A stretch of DNA of 64,000 nucleotides from Corynebacterium frankenforstense (GTDB lineage: Bacteria > Actinomycetota > Actinomycetes > Mycobacteriales > Mycobacteriaceae), in the NCBI RefSeq assembly GCF_030211955.1, contig NZ_JASODI010000013.1:1-64000 (forward strand), given 5' to 3'. Both the position numbers and the translations under genes were made by a program. Positions 1-8,266 of the stretch are shown in pieces; within the stretch, counting starts at the first letter, position 1; every line of letters starts with the position of its first letter. Under the pieces are notes generated by a model. The model was not told where the DNA came from and ran no database searches. It saw only the letters and a list, made by a program, of their open reading frames with translations.

Positions 1-1
1 C

Positions 2-25
2 CGCGGCACCGTCCCGGGTGCCGCG
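2..25 (-). terminator. Hairpin downstream of yebC
   Basis: A 9-bp inverted repeat (CGCGGCACC / GGTGCCGCG, loop gtcccg) lies about 60 bases past the yebC stop. It has no clear T-run on the minus strand. A copy of the ATTGACGACG motif sits between the stop codon and this hairpin. Confidence 0.5.
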
Positions 26-49
26 ACCGCGACGTCGGGTACGCGCGGA

Positions 50-59
50 CGTCGTCAAT
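50..59 (-). repeat. ATTGACGACG dispersed motif, copy 1
   Basis: Exact decamer on the minus strand, about 20 bases after the yebC stop codon and in the same orientation as that gene. It is followed by GC-rich sequence and a hairpin. Other exact copies are at 18338, 31550, 37109, 38969, 51251, 56697 and 63418. Confidence 0.6.
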
Positions 60-81
60 CAACGGCCCGCACGGGCGGGGC

Positions 82-840
82 TCAGTCCTCCTCGGCGAGC
101 TCCGCGGCGACCTCGTCGGAGAGGTCCATGTTGGTGTAGACGTTCTGGACGTCGTCCGACTCCTCGAGGGCGTCGATGAGCTTGAGCACCTTGCGGGCGT
201 CGGCGGCCTCGAGTGGGGCGTTGACGTCGGCGCGGAAGTCCTGGTCGGAGTCCTCGACCTCGATGCCGGCATCGCCCAGGGCGGCCTTGACGGCGCTGAG
301 GTCCTCCGGGGCGGTGACGACCTCGAAGAGACCGTCGAGCTCGTTGACCTCCTCGGCGCCGGCCTCGAGCACAGCCATCAGAACGTCATCCTCGGTCAGT
401 CCCTCGGACTTGACCGTGGCGACGCCCTTGCGGTTGAACATGTAGCTGACCGCGCCCGAGTCCGCCATGTTGCCGCCGTTCTTGGTCATGGCGGTGCGCA
501 CCTCGGTGGCGGCGCGGTTGCGGTTGTCCGTCAGGCACTCGATGAGCATGGCCACACCGTTGGGGCCGTAGCCCTCGTACATGATGGTCTGCCAGTCGGC
601 GCCGCCGGCCTCTTCACCCGAGCCGCGCTTGCGGGCGCGCTCGATGTTGTCGTTGGGCACGGAGGCCTTCTTGGCCTTCTTGATCATGTCGTCGAGGGTC
701 GGGTTGGCCGAGGGGTCCCCGCCGCCCGTGCGCGCCGCGACCTCGATGTTCTTGATCAGCTTGGCGAACTCCTTGCCGCGCTTGGCGTCGTTGGCCGCCT
801 TCTTGTGCTTGGTGGTGGCCCACTTGGAGTGACCTGACAT
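82..840 (-). CDS. yebC: YebC/PmpR family transcriptional regulator (TACO1-like)
   Basis: The 252-residue product begins [18 protein letters not shown], the conserved N-terminus of the YebC family, and carries the signature [11 protein letters not shown] near residue 88. Length is normal for the family. YebC proteins have been described as DNA-binding regulators and, more recently, as ribosome-associated factors that help translate proline stretches; the sequence cannot decide which applies here. In related corynebacteria the gene sits just upstream of the ruvCAB Holliday-junction genes, which would lie to the left of this window. A TATACT box (913-918) and AAGGAC ahead of the ATG support the start. 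Confidence 0.95.
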   Translation of the reverse strand: MSGHSKWATTKHKKAANDAKRGKEFAKLIKNIEVAARTGGGDPSANPTLDDMIKKAKKASVPNDNIERARKRGSGEEAGGADWQTIMYEGYGPNGVAMLIECLTDNRNRAATEVRTAMTKNGGNMADSGAVSYMFNRKGVATVKSEGLTEDDVLMAVLEAGAEEVNELDGLFEVVTAPEDLSAVKAALGDAGIEVEDSDQDFRADVNAPLEAADARKVLKLIDALEESDDVQNVYTNMDLSDEVAAELAEED

Positions 841-912
841 TGATGTCCTTTCGTCGTTGGCTCACGGTGGCGAGCGTCCACGCCCCCGGCACCGTGCGGC
901 TCGCGGTCTGTC

Positions 913-918
913 AGTATA
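913..918 (-). promoter_or_regulatory. Predicted -10 box of yebC (TATACT)
   Basis: On the minus strand TATACT lies about 73 bases upstream of the yebC ATG, giving a short leader with a ribosome-binding site. No convincing -35 hexamer was seen. Confidence 0.5.
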
Positions 919-1020
919 CGCAGCACGCCCCGCGGCTCCGAACACACCCGTGCGTGTCCGTGCAGGACGCCGCGGCTCCCCGGCGCCGCGCGGGGCGGCC
1001 CGGCGCCGCGTCGCCGCGGC

Positions 1021-1848
1021 CTAGCGCGCCTCGTCGAGCGTGCGCACCAGGCCCTCCTGGGTGACCTGGGCGACCAGGTCGCCGGCGCGGTTGAAGATGC
1101 GCCCCTGCGTCATCGCCCGCCCGCCGTGCGCCGAGGGCGAGGTCTGGTCGTAGAGCAGCCAGTCATCGGCGCGGAAGGGGCGCAGGAACCAGATTGCGTG
1201 GTCCAGGCTGGCCATCTGCACCTTCGTGTCCGGGTGCGGCACCAGCGAAGAGTGCAGCAGCGTCATGTCCGACATGTACGCCAGGGTGCACTGGTGGAAC
1301 TTCGGGTCGTCGGGCAGCCTGCGCTGCGAGCGGAACCAGACGACCTGCTGGCTGGCGGCGTACTTGTTCGGCTCGTAGCGCTCCGGGGGCACCACGCGGA
1401 TGTCCCAGTCGCCCCACTCGTCGAGCAGCGCACGCGAGCCTGGCGGGCGCAGCTGGCCCTCCTCCCCCAGCTCCTCGGGGTCCGGCACCGCGCGCATCTC
1501 GTCCGAGTGGTCCGGGCCGGAGTCGCCGGCGATGTGGAAGCTGGCCTGCATGCTGAAGATCGTCTCGCCGCGCTGCACGCCGCGGACCTGGCGCGCGGAG
1601 AAGCTGCGGCCGTCGCGCAGCCGGTCGACGAGGAAGACGGTCGGCTCGCTCGAGTCGCCCGGGCGCAGGAAGTAACCGTGCAGGGAGTGCACCGGGCGCT
1701 CGTCGTCGACGGTGTTGACCGCGGCGACCAGCGCCTGGCCGGCGACCTGCCCGCCGAAGGTGCGCGTCAGCGTGCTCTCCACGGCCGGCCCCCGGAAGAT
1801 CAGGTCGTCGATGCGCTCCAGCGCCAGGATCTCTTCGATACGCGCCAC
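1021..1848 (-). CDS. tesB: Acyl-CoA thioesterase II
   Basis: 275 residues with the double hot-dog layout of TesB enzymes, which hydrolyse acyl-CoA to free fatty acid and CoA. The catalytic triad region is visible in the C-terminal half: the Asp of SLDHAIWF, the Ser/Thr segment TSPSA, and the Gln of TQEGLVR close to the end. The N-terminal hot-dog contains FGGQVAGQALVAA. The gene lies between yebC and the LemA-like gene; this neighbourhood is conserved in C. glutamicum. GC-rich inverted repeats at 967-1020, just past the stop, could end the transcript but have no T-run. Confidence 0.93.
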   Translation of the reverse strand: MARIEEILALERIDDLIFRGPAVESTLTRTFGGQVAGQALVAAVNTVDDERPVHSLHGYFLRPGDSSEPTVFLVDRLRDGRSFSARQVRGVQRGETIFSMQASFHIAGDSGPDHSDEMRAVPDPEELGEEGQLRPPGSRALLDEWGDWDIRVVPPERYEPNKYAASQQVVWFRSQRRLPDDPKFHQCTLAYMSDMTLLHSSLVPHPDTKVQMASLDHAIWFLRPFRADDWLLYDQTSPSAHGGRAMTQGRIFNRAGDLVAQVTQEGLVRTLDEAR

Positions 1849-1864
1849 GGTGGCTGCCGCTCCT

Positions 1865-2452
1865 TTACTCTGCGTCCGGTCTCGGCTGCGGGCCGGCCTC
1901 GCGGTCCGCGCCGTCTGCTGGGCTCATTGTGTCACCCTCGACGGCGTCCCATCGCGATTCCTCGAAATATCTGGGCAACTTCGCCGTGCCGCCCAGGCGC
2001 AGCAGGCGTACCGCCGGGCGCAGCCGCAGCGCGCGCGTGACGCGCACGGCGTCGTTGTAGAAGCGCATGGCCATCTCGACGCGCGCGTTGGCCTCGGAGA
2101 GCACGGCCGGGAAGACCACACCGGCGGACTGCGCGGCGGCCAGGGCGGCCGTCAGCTCGCGCTCGCGCTCGGCGCGCGCCGGCAGCGTGCCGTAGCGCAG
2201 CGTGACGGCCCCCGCCCGCCGTGCGGCGTGGACCGCCTTATTGACGACGCCCGCGTCTGCCCCACCCGGGCGCACACCCGCGGCGTCGGCGAGCACGGCC
2301 TCGACGAGGTTGACACGGTTGTCCAGCGCGCCGGCCAGACCCTGCAGGGCGGAGTCGGTGCGGATGTGCAGCCGGTCGAGGCGCTGGGCGGTCTGCACCG
2401 CCCAGAAGATCACGAGCGTGACCAGGACGGCCGGGACGATCCACCAGTCCAT
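1865..2452 (-). CDS. LemA-like membrane-anchored protein
   Basis: 195 residues, starting MDWWIVPAVLVTLVIFWAV, a single N-terminal membrane segment followed by a soluble helical domain. The pattern LHIRTDSALQGLAGALDNRV followed by LSEANARVEMAMRFYNDAV and LPRYFEE resembles LemA-family proteins (helix pair, ENR..AR..YNDAV, then a Phe-Phe-Glu end), but it is divergent and the label is an inference. The ATG overlaps the pimA stop by one base (TGATG), so it is almost certainly translated by coupling as the last gene of the PIM operon. No enzymatic residues were recognised. Function unknown. Confidence 0.75.
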   Translation of the reverse strand: MDWWIVPAVLVTLVIFWAVQTAQRLDRLHIRTDSALQGLAGALDNRVNLVEAVLADAAGVRPGGADAGVVNKAVHAARRAGAVTLRYGTLPARAERERELTAALAAAQSAGVVFPAVLSEANARVEMAMRFYNDAVRVTRALRLRPAVRLLRLGGTAKLPRYFEESRWDAVEGDTMSPADGADREAGPQPRPDAE

Positions 2453-3615
2453 CAGCCCACCGTCACCTTCGTGCCGTCGGTGACCGTCTCGTAGACGGCG
2501 AGCACCTGGCGGGTCACGGTCTGCCAGTCGTAGCGCACGGCGCGCGCCCGCCCGGCGGCCGCGAGGTCCCTGCGCGCGGCCGGGTCGTCGACGAGCCGGT
2601 CCAGCGTGACGGCCAGCGCCGCGGAGTCGCCGGTGGCGAAAAGCGCCCCTGCGGGCCGGGCGGTGTCGCCGGCGCAAACGGCGTTGAAGGCCTCGAGGTC
2701 GCTGGCCACCACGGCACAGCCGGCGGCCATCGCCTCGACGAGCACGATGCCGAAGCTCTCCCCGCCCAGGTTGGGGGCGACGTAGATGTCGGCTGCGGCG
2801 AGCAGGCGGGCCTTCTCGGCGTCGCTGACGCGGCCGACGTAGCGCACGCCGCGGGCGGGCCGGGCCCGCCCGGAGCCGATGACGGTCACGTGCACCGGGG
2901 TGCGCGAACGCATGGTCTCCAGGGCGGCGAGCAGCACGTCGAGGCCCTTGCGGGACTCATCGAGGCGGCCGAGGAAGACCAGTTCCACGGGGCGGGCGGG
3001 CTCGGCGTCCGCGTTTCCGGCGGCGCCGGGCGCCACGGCGTCCGGGCCATCAGCGCCGGCCGCCTCCTCCGCCGCGCGCCGCGCGCGGGCGAAGACGCCG
3101 GTGTCCACCCCGTTGGGAATGAGCACCGGGTCGCCGCCGAGCTGCTCGACCTGCCAGCGCCTGGCCATCTCGGAGACCGCGATGCCGCCGCGGATCTTCT
3201 CCAGCAGCGGGCGCAGCACCGGCAGCGCGGCCTTGAGCACCTTCGAGCCCGAGGCCGAGGCGTGGTAGGTCGCCACGATCGGTCCGTGGGCGCGGGCGAG
3301 CGCGACCATCGAGTAGCTCGGCGAGTTCGGCTCGTGGATGTGCAGCACGTCGAAGTCGCCCTCGCGCAGGAAGCGGTCGACACGCCGGCGCACCTGCGGG
3401 CCGATCGAGAGCCGGGCGACCGAGCCGTTGTACGGGATCGGGATCGCCGGGCCGCCGCGGTGGACCCACTCAGGGATCTCGGCGGTCTCGGAGGCCGGGC
3501 CGATGGCCTCGACGTGGTGGCCGCGGGCGCGCAGCTGGGCGCCGAGCTCGAGGACGTGCGCCTGCACGCCGCCGGGCTCGTCGAAGGAGTAGGGGCAGAC
3601 CAGGCCGACGCGCAT
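2452..3615 (-). CDS. pimA: Phosphatidylinositol alpha-mannosyltransferase PimA
   Basis: 387-residue GT4 glycosyltransferase that transfers the first mannose from GDP-Man to phosphatidylinositol at the inner face of the membrane, the first step of PIM/lipomannan synthesis. It begins MRVGLVCPYSFDEPGGVQAH and contains PIPYNGSVAR, HIHEPNSPS, FLGRLDESRKGLDVL (donor-phosphate binding Arg and Lys) and the EX7E motif GGESFGIVLVEAMAAG. All closely follow M. tuberculosis PimA (Rv2610c). A roughly 30-residue Ala/Gly/Asp-rich insertion lies before the donor-binding half. It follows patA after a 1-base gap and overlaps the LemA-like gene by one base. Confidence 0.94.
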   Translation of the reverse strand: MRVGLVCPYSFDEPGGVQAHVLELGAQLRARGHHVEAIGPASETAEIPEWVHRGGPAIPIPYNGSVARLSIGPQVRRRVDRFLREGDFDVLHIHEPNSPSYSMVALARAHGPIVATYHASASGSKVLKAALPVLRPLLEKIRGGIAVSEMARRWQVEQLGGDPVLIPNGVDTGVFARARRAAEEAAGADGPDAVAPGAAGNADAEPARPVELVFLGRLDESRKGLDVLLAALETMRSRTPVHVTVIGSGRARPARGVRYVGRVSDAEKARLLAAADIYVAPNLGGESFGIVLVEAMAAGCAVVASDLEAFNAVCAGDTARPAGALFATGDSAALAVTLDRLVDDPAARRDLAAAGRARAVRYDWQTVTRQVLAVYETVTDGTKVTVG

Positions 3616-3616
3616 C

Positions 3617-4606
3617 TCAGGCCCCGCCTTCCGGGGTCTCGGGCTGCCCGGCCCCACGGGCAGCACGCGCGCCGCGGTCGGAGCGGTGCAGCGCCTCGGC
3701 GTCGGCGGCCTGCCGCGCCCGCTCGGCGCGGCGCCGCTCGCGGTCGGCCGGCCACAGCGGCTGCAGCATGTGCCAGTCGGCCGGGTGCGCCGCGATGTTC
3801 GCGGCGAACTGGTCGGCGACCTCCTGCTGCATCTCCTCGCGGGTGTCCACGGCCACCTGCTCACCGACGGAGAAGCCCCAGCATTCCTCGGTGAACCAGC
3901 AGTGCACCACGTGCAGGGCCGCGCCGGTCTCGCGGGCCAGATCCACCGAGCCGGTGGGCATGGTGGTCTCCTCGCCGAAGAACCGCACGGGCACGCCGTG
4001 GCCCTTCAGGTCGCGCTCGCCGACCAGGCAGACCACGCCGCCCGCCTTGACCACCTCGCGCAGGCGCTCCATCGGCGGACGCCCGCCGGCGTGGGCGAGC
4101 ACCTCGAAGCCGAGGCTGTTGCGGTAGTCGACGAAGGCGTCGAAGAGCGCCTCGGGGCGCACCCGCTCGGCGACGGTGGTGAAGCCGGTGTAGCGGCCGA
4201 CCAGGAAGGCGCCGGCCATGTCCCAGTTGCCGGTGTGCGGCAGCACGAGGACCACGCCCTTGCCGCGGCGGAAGGACTCGGCGAAGCGCTCCTCACCCTC
4301 GACCCCGGTGGCGAGCCGGTCGATCAGGTCGGGGTCGCCGGCGATCGAGGGCAGGCGGAAGGCCTCGGCCCAGTAGCGCGCGTAAGAGCGCACGGAGTCG
4401 CGCACCAGCCGGCGGGTGACGTTCTCGGGGCCGACCACGCGGGCGAGGTTGCGGCGCAGCTGCTCCATGCCGCGGCCGTCGTCACTCGCCCTGTCGGCGC
4501 CGAAGCGGAAGGCGGCGTTGACCCACCTCTCGGGCACGAGGCGAACCAGCCGCCACCCGGCGAGGTAGCCGAGGGCGGCCAGGTCGTCGCGGCGGGGCAG
4601 GCGCAC
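3617..4606 (-). CDS. patA: Phosphatidylinositol mannoside acyltransferase
   Basis: LpxL/HtrB-type acyltransferase of about 329 residues that acylates the mannose of PIM1/PIM2. The catalytic HX4D motif is seen in VLPHTGNWDMAG. The N-terminus LAALGYLAGWRLVRLVPERW is typical of actinobacterial PatA. Start choice: GGAGG at 4616-4620 is ideally spaced for GTG at 4606, four bases after the pgsA stop. GTG at 4615, overlapping pgsA, and a start at 4639 are possible alternatives. The C-terminal tail after HMLQPLWPADRE is Arg/Ala-rich and probably disordered. Confidence 0.92.
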   Translation of the reverse strand: MRLPRRDDLAALGYLAGWRLVRLVPERWVNAAFRFGADRASDDGRGMEQLRRNLARVVGPENVTRRLVRDSVRSYARYWAEAFRLPSIAGDPDLIDRLATGVEGEERFAESFRRGKGVVLVLPHTGNWDMAGAFLVGRYTGFTTVAERVRPEALFDAFVDYRNSLGFEVLAHAGGRPPMERLREVVKAGGVVCLVGERDLKGHGVPVRFFGEETTMPTGSVDLARETGAALHVVHCWFTEECWGFSVGEQVAVDTREEMQQEVADQFAANIAAHPADWHMLQPLWPADRERRRAERARQAADAEALHRSDRGARAARGAGQPETPEGGA

Positions 4607-4607
4607 G

Positions 4608-5288
4608 CTACTCACCCTCCCGACCGGTCTCCGCCGCATCGTCGGGCACCTCGGCCGCTCCGGCCGGCGGGGCGATGCGCCGGCCGGCCTCCGGGTCGCG
4701 CGAGGCGCGCCACAGGCGCTGGCAGACGGTGAACGCCGAGCCGAGGGCGAGCAGCCAGACGGCCACCTCGACGGCGTGCGGCACGCCCAGGCCTTCCAGG
4801 CCCAGGCCGAGCAGGCCGACGATCAGGCGCTCGGCGCGCTCGACGAGCCCGCCGTTGATCTTCAGCCCGCCGGCCTCGCCCCGGGCCTTGACATACGAGA
4901 TGACCTGCGAGGTCACCAGCACCACCAGGCCGGCGGCGACCGTGGACCGCGCGGCGTCGTCGACGTAGACGAGCCACCAGACCACCGCGGCGAACAGCGC
5001 GCCGTCGGTGATGCGGTCGCAGCTGGCGTCCAGGGTGGCCCCGTAGGCGGTGCCTCCCCCGGACAGCCGGGCCATGGTGCCGTCGATCAGGTCGAAGCTG
5101 GCGAAGACCGTGCACAGCACGGCCGCGGCGAACAGGTGCCCGGTCGGGATGAGCACGAGGATCGCCGCGCAGGTCAGCGCCGTGCCGGTCAGCGTGACCG
5201 TGTTGGGGCTCACACCGGTGCGCATCACGGCACGGGCTACCGGCTCGACGACGACGGCGGCCGGACGCCTGCCGCGCACGCTCAGCAT
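4608..5288 (-). CDS. pgsA: CDP-alcohol phosphatidyltransferase (phosphatidylinositol phosphate synthase)
   Basis: 226 residues with about six membrane helices. The CDP-alcohol phosphotransferase signature DGx2ARx8Gx3Dx3D is complete (DGTMARLSGGGTAYGATLD then CDR), providing the metal and CDP-diacylglycerol site. By position in the PIM operon it corresponds to PgsA1 of mycobacteria, which makes the phosphatidylinositol phosphate precursor for PIMs. The start ATG overlaps the HIT gene stop by seven bases, so the genes are translationally linked. Confidence 0.92.
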   Translation of the reverse strand: MLSVRGRRPAAVVVEPVARAVMRTGVSPNTVTLTGTALTCAAILVLIPTGHLFAAAVLCTVFASFDLIDGTMARLSGGGTAYGATLDASCDRITDGALFAAVVWWLVYVDDAARSTVAAGLVVLVTSQVISYVKARGEAGGLKINGGLVERAERLIVGLLGLGLEGLGVPHAVEVAVWLLALGSAFTVCQRLWRASRDPEAGRRIAPPAGAAEVPDDAAETGREGE

Positions 5289-5974
5289 GTGCGCCCCCAG
5301 GCGTCGGCGAGCAGCTGCCGGGTCTGCGAGAGCAGCTGCGGGAGCACCTTCGTGCCGCCGAGGACGGTCATGAAGTTCGCGTCGCCCGACCAGCGGGGCA
5401 CGATGTGCATGTGCAGGTGGCTGCCGACGGAACCGCCGGAGCCCTTGCCCAGGTTGAAGCCGACGTTGACGCCGTCCGGGTTCGAGACCCGCTTGACGGT
5501 GCGCACGGCCTCCTGCGCGAAGGACATCATCTCGTGCGACTCGGCCTCGGTCAGGTCCTCGAGGTCGGCGACCTTGCGGTACGGGATGACCATCATGTGC
5601 CCGGCGTTGTACGGGTACAGGTTCAGGATGCAGTAGACCGTCTCGCCGCGCGCCACGATCAGCGACTCCTCGTCGGAGTGGCGCGGCGCGTCCACGAACG
5701 GGTCGTTGTCGCGCTCCCGCTTCCCGGCGGCGGAAGCGTCAGCTTCCTTCGCGTCAGCTTCCGCCGCGGCCTCGGCGCGCGCGGCGTCGTCAGTCGAGGA
5801 ACCGTCCGGGCGGGTGGTGATGTAGTTCATCCGGTAGGGCGCCCACAGGCGCACCAGCCCGTCCGGCTCGCCCACGCCGCGGTCGACGTAGGTGCTTGAC
5901 GACGCCGCGCCCGCGACGTCGCCGGCACCCGCGCCGTGGGCGCTGCGAGACGTCTCGTCTGCCTCACTCGCCAT
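5282..5974 (-). CDS. HIT-domain hydrolase/phosphorylase (Ap4A phosphorylase-like)
   Basis: 230 residues. The core HIT domain runs from about residue 95 to the end, with [16 protein letters not shown] and the HxHxH active site [11 protein letters not shown]. The mycobacterial orthologue at the same operon position (Rv2613c) is a diadenosine tetraphosphate phosphorylase, so a nucleotide-dinucleotide phosphorylase is the best guess. The region at residues 55-85 is an Ala/Glu/Asp-rich insertion not expected in the family; it contains a near copy of the dispersed motif (5785-5794) reading STDDAAR. A second near copy lies antisense at 5895. The ATG overlaps the thrS stop by 11 bases. Confidence 0.9.
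   Translation of the reverse strand: MASEADETSRSAHGAGAGDVAGAASSSTYVDRGVGEPDGLVRLWAPYRMNYITTRPDGSSTDDAARAEAAAEADAKEADASAAGKRERDNDPFVDAPRHSDEESLIVARGETVYCILNLYPYNAGHMMVIPYRKVADLEDLTEAESHEMMSFAQEAVRTVKRVSNPDGVNVGFNLGKGSGGSVGSHLHMHIVPRWSGDANFMTVLGGTKVLPQLLSQTRQLLADAWGRTC
5785..5794 (-). repeat. Near copy of dispersed motif (ACTGACGACG) inside HIT gene
   Basis: One mismatch to ATTGACGACG, in the sense orientation of the gene. It is followed by CCGCGCGC as in the copy within dxs and encodes Thr-Asp-Asp-Ala-Ala-Arg in an Ala-rich linker. Confidence 0.45.
5895..5904 (+). repeat. Near copy of dispersed motif (CTTGACGACG)
   Basis: Antisense inside the N-terminal part of the HIT gene. It shares the 18-mer GTGCTTGACGACGCCGCG with the intergenic copy on the minus strand at 11321-11330, indicating common origin of these two. 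Confidence 0.5.
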
Positions 5975-8045
5975 CGGCGGCCTCCGTGCCGAGCAGCTTT
6001 TTGAGCGACTCGGCGATCGGCTGGTCGTTGCGGCGCGAGCGCACCCACTCCTCGATGGCGTCGACGGCCTTCTCGACCGGCACGCCGTTGACCTGGGAGC
6101 CGTCGAGGAAGCGGAAGCTGACCGCGTTCGCCTCGACGTCGCGGCCGCCGGCGAGCAGCATGAACGGCGACTTGCCGGTGGTGTGGGTGCGGATCTTCTT
6201 CTGCATGCGGTCGTCCGAGGTGTCGACCTCGGCGCGGATGCCGCGCCCGCGCAGCTGTGCGGCGACGTACTCGAGGGCCGGGACGAACTCGTCGGCGACC
6301 GGGATGCCGACCACCTGGTGCGGGGCCAGCCAGGCCGGGAAGGCGCCGGCGTAGTGCTCGAGGAGCACGCCGAAGAAGCGCTCGATGGAGCCGAAGAGCG
6401 CGCGGTGGATCATGATCGGGCGCTGCTTGGAGCCGTCCGGGGCGGTGTACTCGAGCTCGAAGCGCTCCGGCAGGTTGAAGTCGAGCTGCACGGTCGACAT
6501 CTGCCAGGTGCGCCCGATGGCGTCGCGGGCCTGCACGGAGATCTTCGGCCCGTAGAAGGCCGCGCCCTCCGGGTCCGGGACCAGGTCGAGGCCGGACTTG
6601 GTGGCCACGCGCTCGAGGATGCTCGTCGAGCGCTCCCAGATCTCGTCGGAGCCGACGAACTTGTTCGGGTCCTTGGTGGACAACTCCAGGTAGAAGTCGT
6701 CCAGGCCGTAGTCGCGCAGCAGGGAGATGATGAACTCGAGCACGGAGGTCAGCTCATTCTCGAGCTGGTCCTCGGTGCAGTAGATGTGCGCGTCGTCCTG
6801 GGTGAAGCCGCGGGCACGGGTCAGGCCGTGGACCACGCCGGACTTCTCGTAGCGGTAGACCGTGCCGAACTCGAACAGCCGCAGCGGCAGCTCGCGGTAG
6901 GAGCGCCCGCGCGAGGCGAAGATCAGGTTGTGGAACGGGCAGTTCATCGGCTTGGCGTAGTAGTCCTGCGGCTGCTTGGTGCAGTTGCCCTCCGCGTCGT
7001 ACTCGCCGTCGAGCTGCATGGGCGGGAACATGCCGTCGGCGTAGAAGTCCAGGTGGCCGGACTTCTTGAACAGGTCGCCCTTGGTGATGTGCGGGGTGTT
7101 GACGAAGGAGTAGCCGGCGGCCAGGTGGCGGCGTCGCGAGTGCTCCTCCATCTCGAGGCGGACGATGCCGCCGTCCGGGTGGAAGACCGGGAAGCCGGAG
7201 CCGACCTCGTCGGGGAAGCTGAACAGGTCCAGCTCCTGGCCCAGGCGGCGGTGGTCGCGCTTCTCGGCCTCGGCGAGCATCTGCTCGTACTCGGCCAGCT
7301 TCTCCTTGGACTCCCAGGCGGTGCCGTAGATGCGCTGCAGGCCGGCGTTGTTCTGGTCGCCGCGCCAGTAGGCCGCGGAGGTGCGCGTCAGGGAGAACGC
7401 GGGGATGTAGCGGGTGGTGGGCACGTGGGGGCCGCGGCACAGGTCGAACCACTCGACGTCGGCGGTGCGCGGGTTGACGTTGTCGTAGGCGGTCAGCTCG
7501 CCGGCGCCGACCTCGGTGGCCTCGTCGGAGTCGGGGTCGACGTTGCCCTTGTCGTCGATGAGCTCGAGCTTGAACGGCTCGTCGGCCAGGGCCTGGCGGG
7601 CCTCGTCCTGGGAGGCCCACACGCGGCGCTCGAAGCGCTGCCCGGTCTTGATGATCTTCTTCATCCGCTTCTCGAGCTTCTTCAGGTCCTCCGGGGTGAA
7701 GGGCTCGGCGGCGTCGAAGTCGTAGTAGAAGCCGTTCTCCACGGCCGGGCCGATGCCCAGCTTGGTGCCCGGGAACTCGGCCTGGACGGCCTGGGCGAGC
7801 ACGTGCGCGCAGGAGTGGCGGATCACGGCGCGGCCGTCGGCGGAGTCGGCGGGCACCGGGGTGAACTCGGCGTCGGCCTCCGGGACGTGCGAGAGGTCCT
7901 TGAGCCGGCCCTCGGCGTCCTTGACCACGACGATGGCCTCGGGGCCCTTGTTCGGCAGGTCGAGCTCGCGCAGGGCAGCGCCCACCGGTGTGCCCGCAGG
8001 TACGGTGAACGGCCGGTAGGTACGGGACTCACTGGTTAATGCCAT
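5964..8045 (-). CDS. thrS: Threonine--tRNA ligase
   Basis: 693-residue class II synthetase that charges tRNA-Thr. Domains in order are a TGS-like N-terminus, the editing domain ([18 protein letters not shown]), and the catalytic core with [24 protein letters not shown] and [11 protein letters not shown], which supply the Cys and two His zinc ligands; the anticodon-binding domain follows. The start was chosen at [18 protein letters not shown], matching the usual corynebacterial N-terminus, with AAGGAG about 12 bases upstream. It heads the operon thrS-HIT-pgsA-patA-pimA-lemA-like. A TAGGAT box at 8171-8176 could drive it with a leader of about 120 bases; no T-box was recognised in that leader. 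Confidence 0.97.
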   Translation of the reverse strand: MALTSESRTYRPFTVPAGTPVGAALRELDLPNKGPEAIVVVKDAEGRLKDLSHVPEADAEFTPVPADSADGRAVIRHSCAHVLAQAVQAEFPGTKLGIGPAVENGFYYDFDAAEPFTPEDLKKLEKRMKKIIKTGQRFERRVWASQDEARQALADEPFKLELIDDKGNVDPDSDEATEVGAGELTAYDNVNPRTADVEWFDLCRGPHVPTTRYIPAFSLTRTSAAYWRGDQNNAGLQRIYGTAWESKEKLAEYEQMLAEAEKRDHRRLGQELDLFSFPDEVGSGFPVFHPDGGIVRLEMEEHSRRRHLAAGYSFVNTPHITKGDLFKKSGHLDFYADGMFPPMQLDGEYDAEGNCTKQPQDYYAKPMNCPFHNLIFASRGRSYRELPLRLFEFGTVYRYEKSGVVHGLTRARGFTQDDAHIYCTEDQLENELTSVLEFIISLLRDYGLDDFYLELSTKDPNKFVGSDEIWERSTSILERVATKSGLDLVPDPEGAAFYGPKISVQARDAIGRTWQMSTVQLDFNLPERFELEYTAPDGSKQRPIMIHRALFGSIERFFGVLLEHYAGAFPAWLAPHQVVGIPVADEFVPALEYVAAQLRGRGIRAEVDTSDDRMQKKIRTHTTGKSPFMLLAGGRDVEANAVSFRFLDGSQVNGVPVEKAVDAIEEWVRSRRNDQPIAESLKKLLGTEAADGE

Positions 8046-8170
8046 GGGAGGTAGGCGCTCCTTCTTGCGCTCACGCGGTGGCGCCATACCGGGACGCGGC
8101 CGCTGGTGGGTTCTTCCCCCGCGTTCACCCCGCACACCGTAGAGGCGCACGGGGTCGCGGACAGTCAAGC

Positions 8171-8176
8171 ATCCTA
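8171..8176 (-). promoter_or_regulatory. Predicted -10 box of the thrS operon (TAGGAT)
   Basis: TAGGAT on the minus strand, about 125 bases upstream of the thrS ATG. A TTGACT hexamer lies just downstream of it, so a second start point nearer the gene is possible. Confidence 0.35.
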
Positions 8177-8238
8177 CCCGGCGGCCCCTGCCCCGCCCAG
8201 AGGCGGGCGCGCGGGCCCGGCCTCCCCCGCTTCCCCCG

Positions 8239-8262
8239 GTGTCGGGGCGTCAGCCCCGACAC
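8239..8262 (-). terminator. Hairpin downstream of DyP peroxidase gene
   Basis: Perfect 10-bp stem GTGTCGGGGC / GCCCCGACAC with a GTCA loop, starting four bases after the stop codon. No T-run follows. Confidence 0.55.
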
Positions 8263-8266
8263 GGCC

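Noticed and set aside
5892..8039. Long antisense open frames over thrS, dxs, the m5U methyltransferase, sigA and ptsI
   Set aside because: Same codon-bias artefact; compositions are abnormal and the sense genes are clear.
8046..8238. T-box riboswitch in the thrS leader
   Set aside because: No specifier stem or the conserved T-box bulge sequence could be found.
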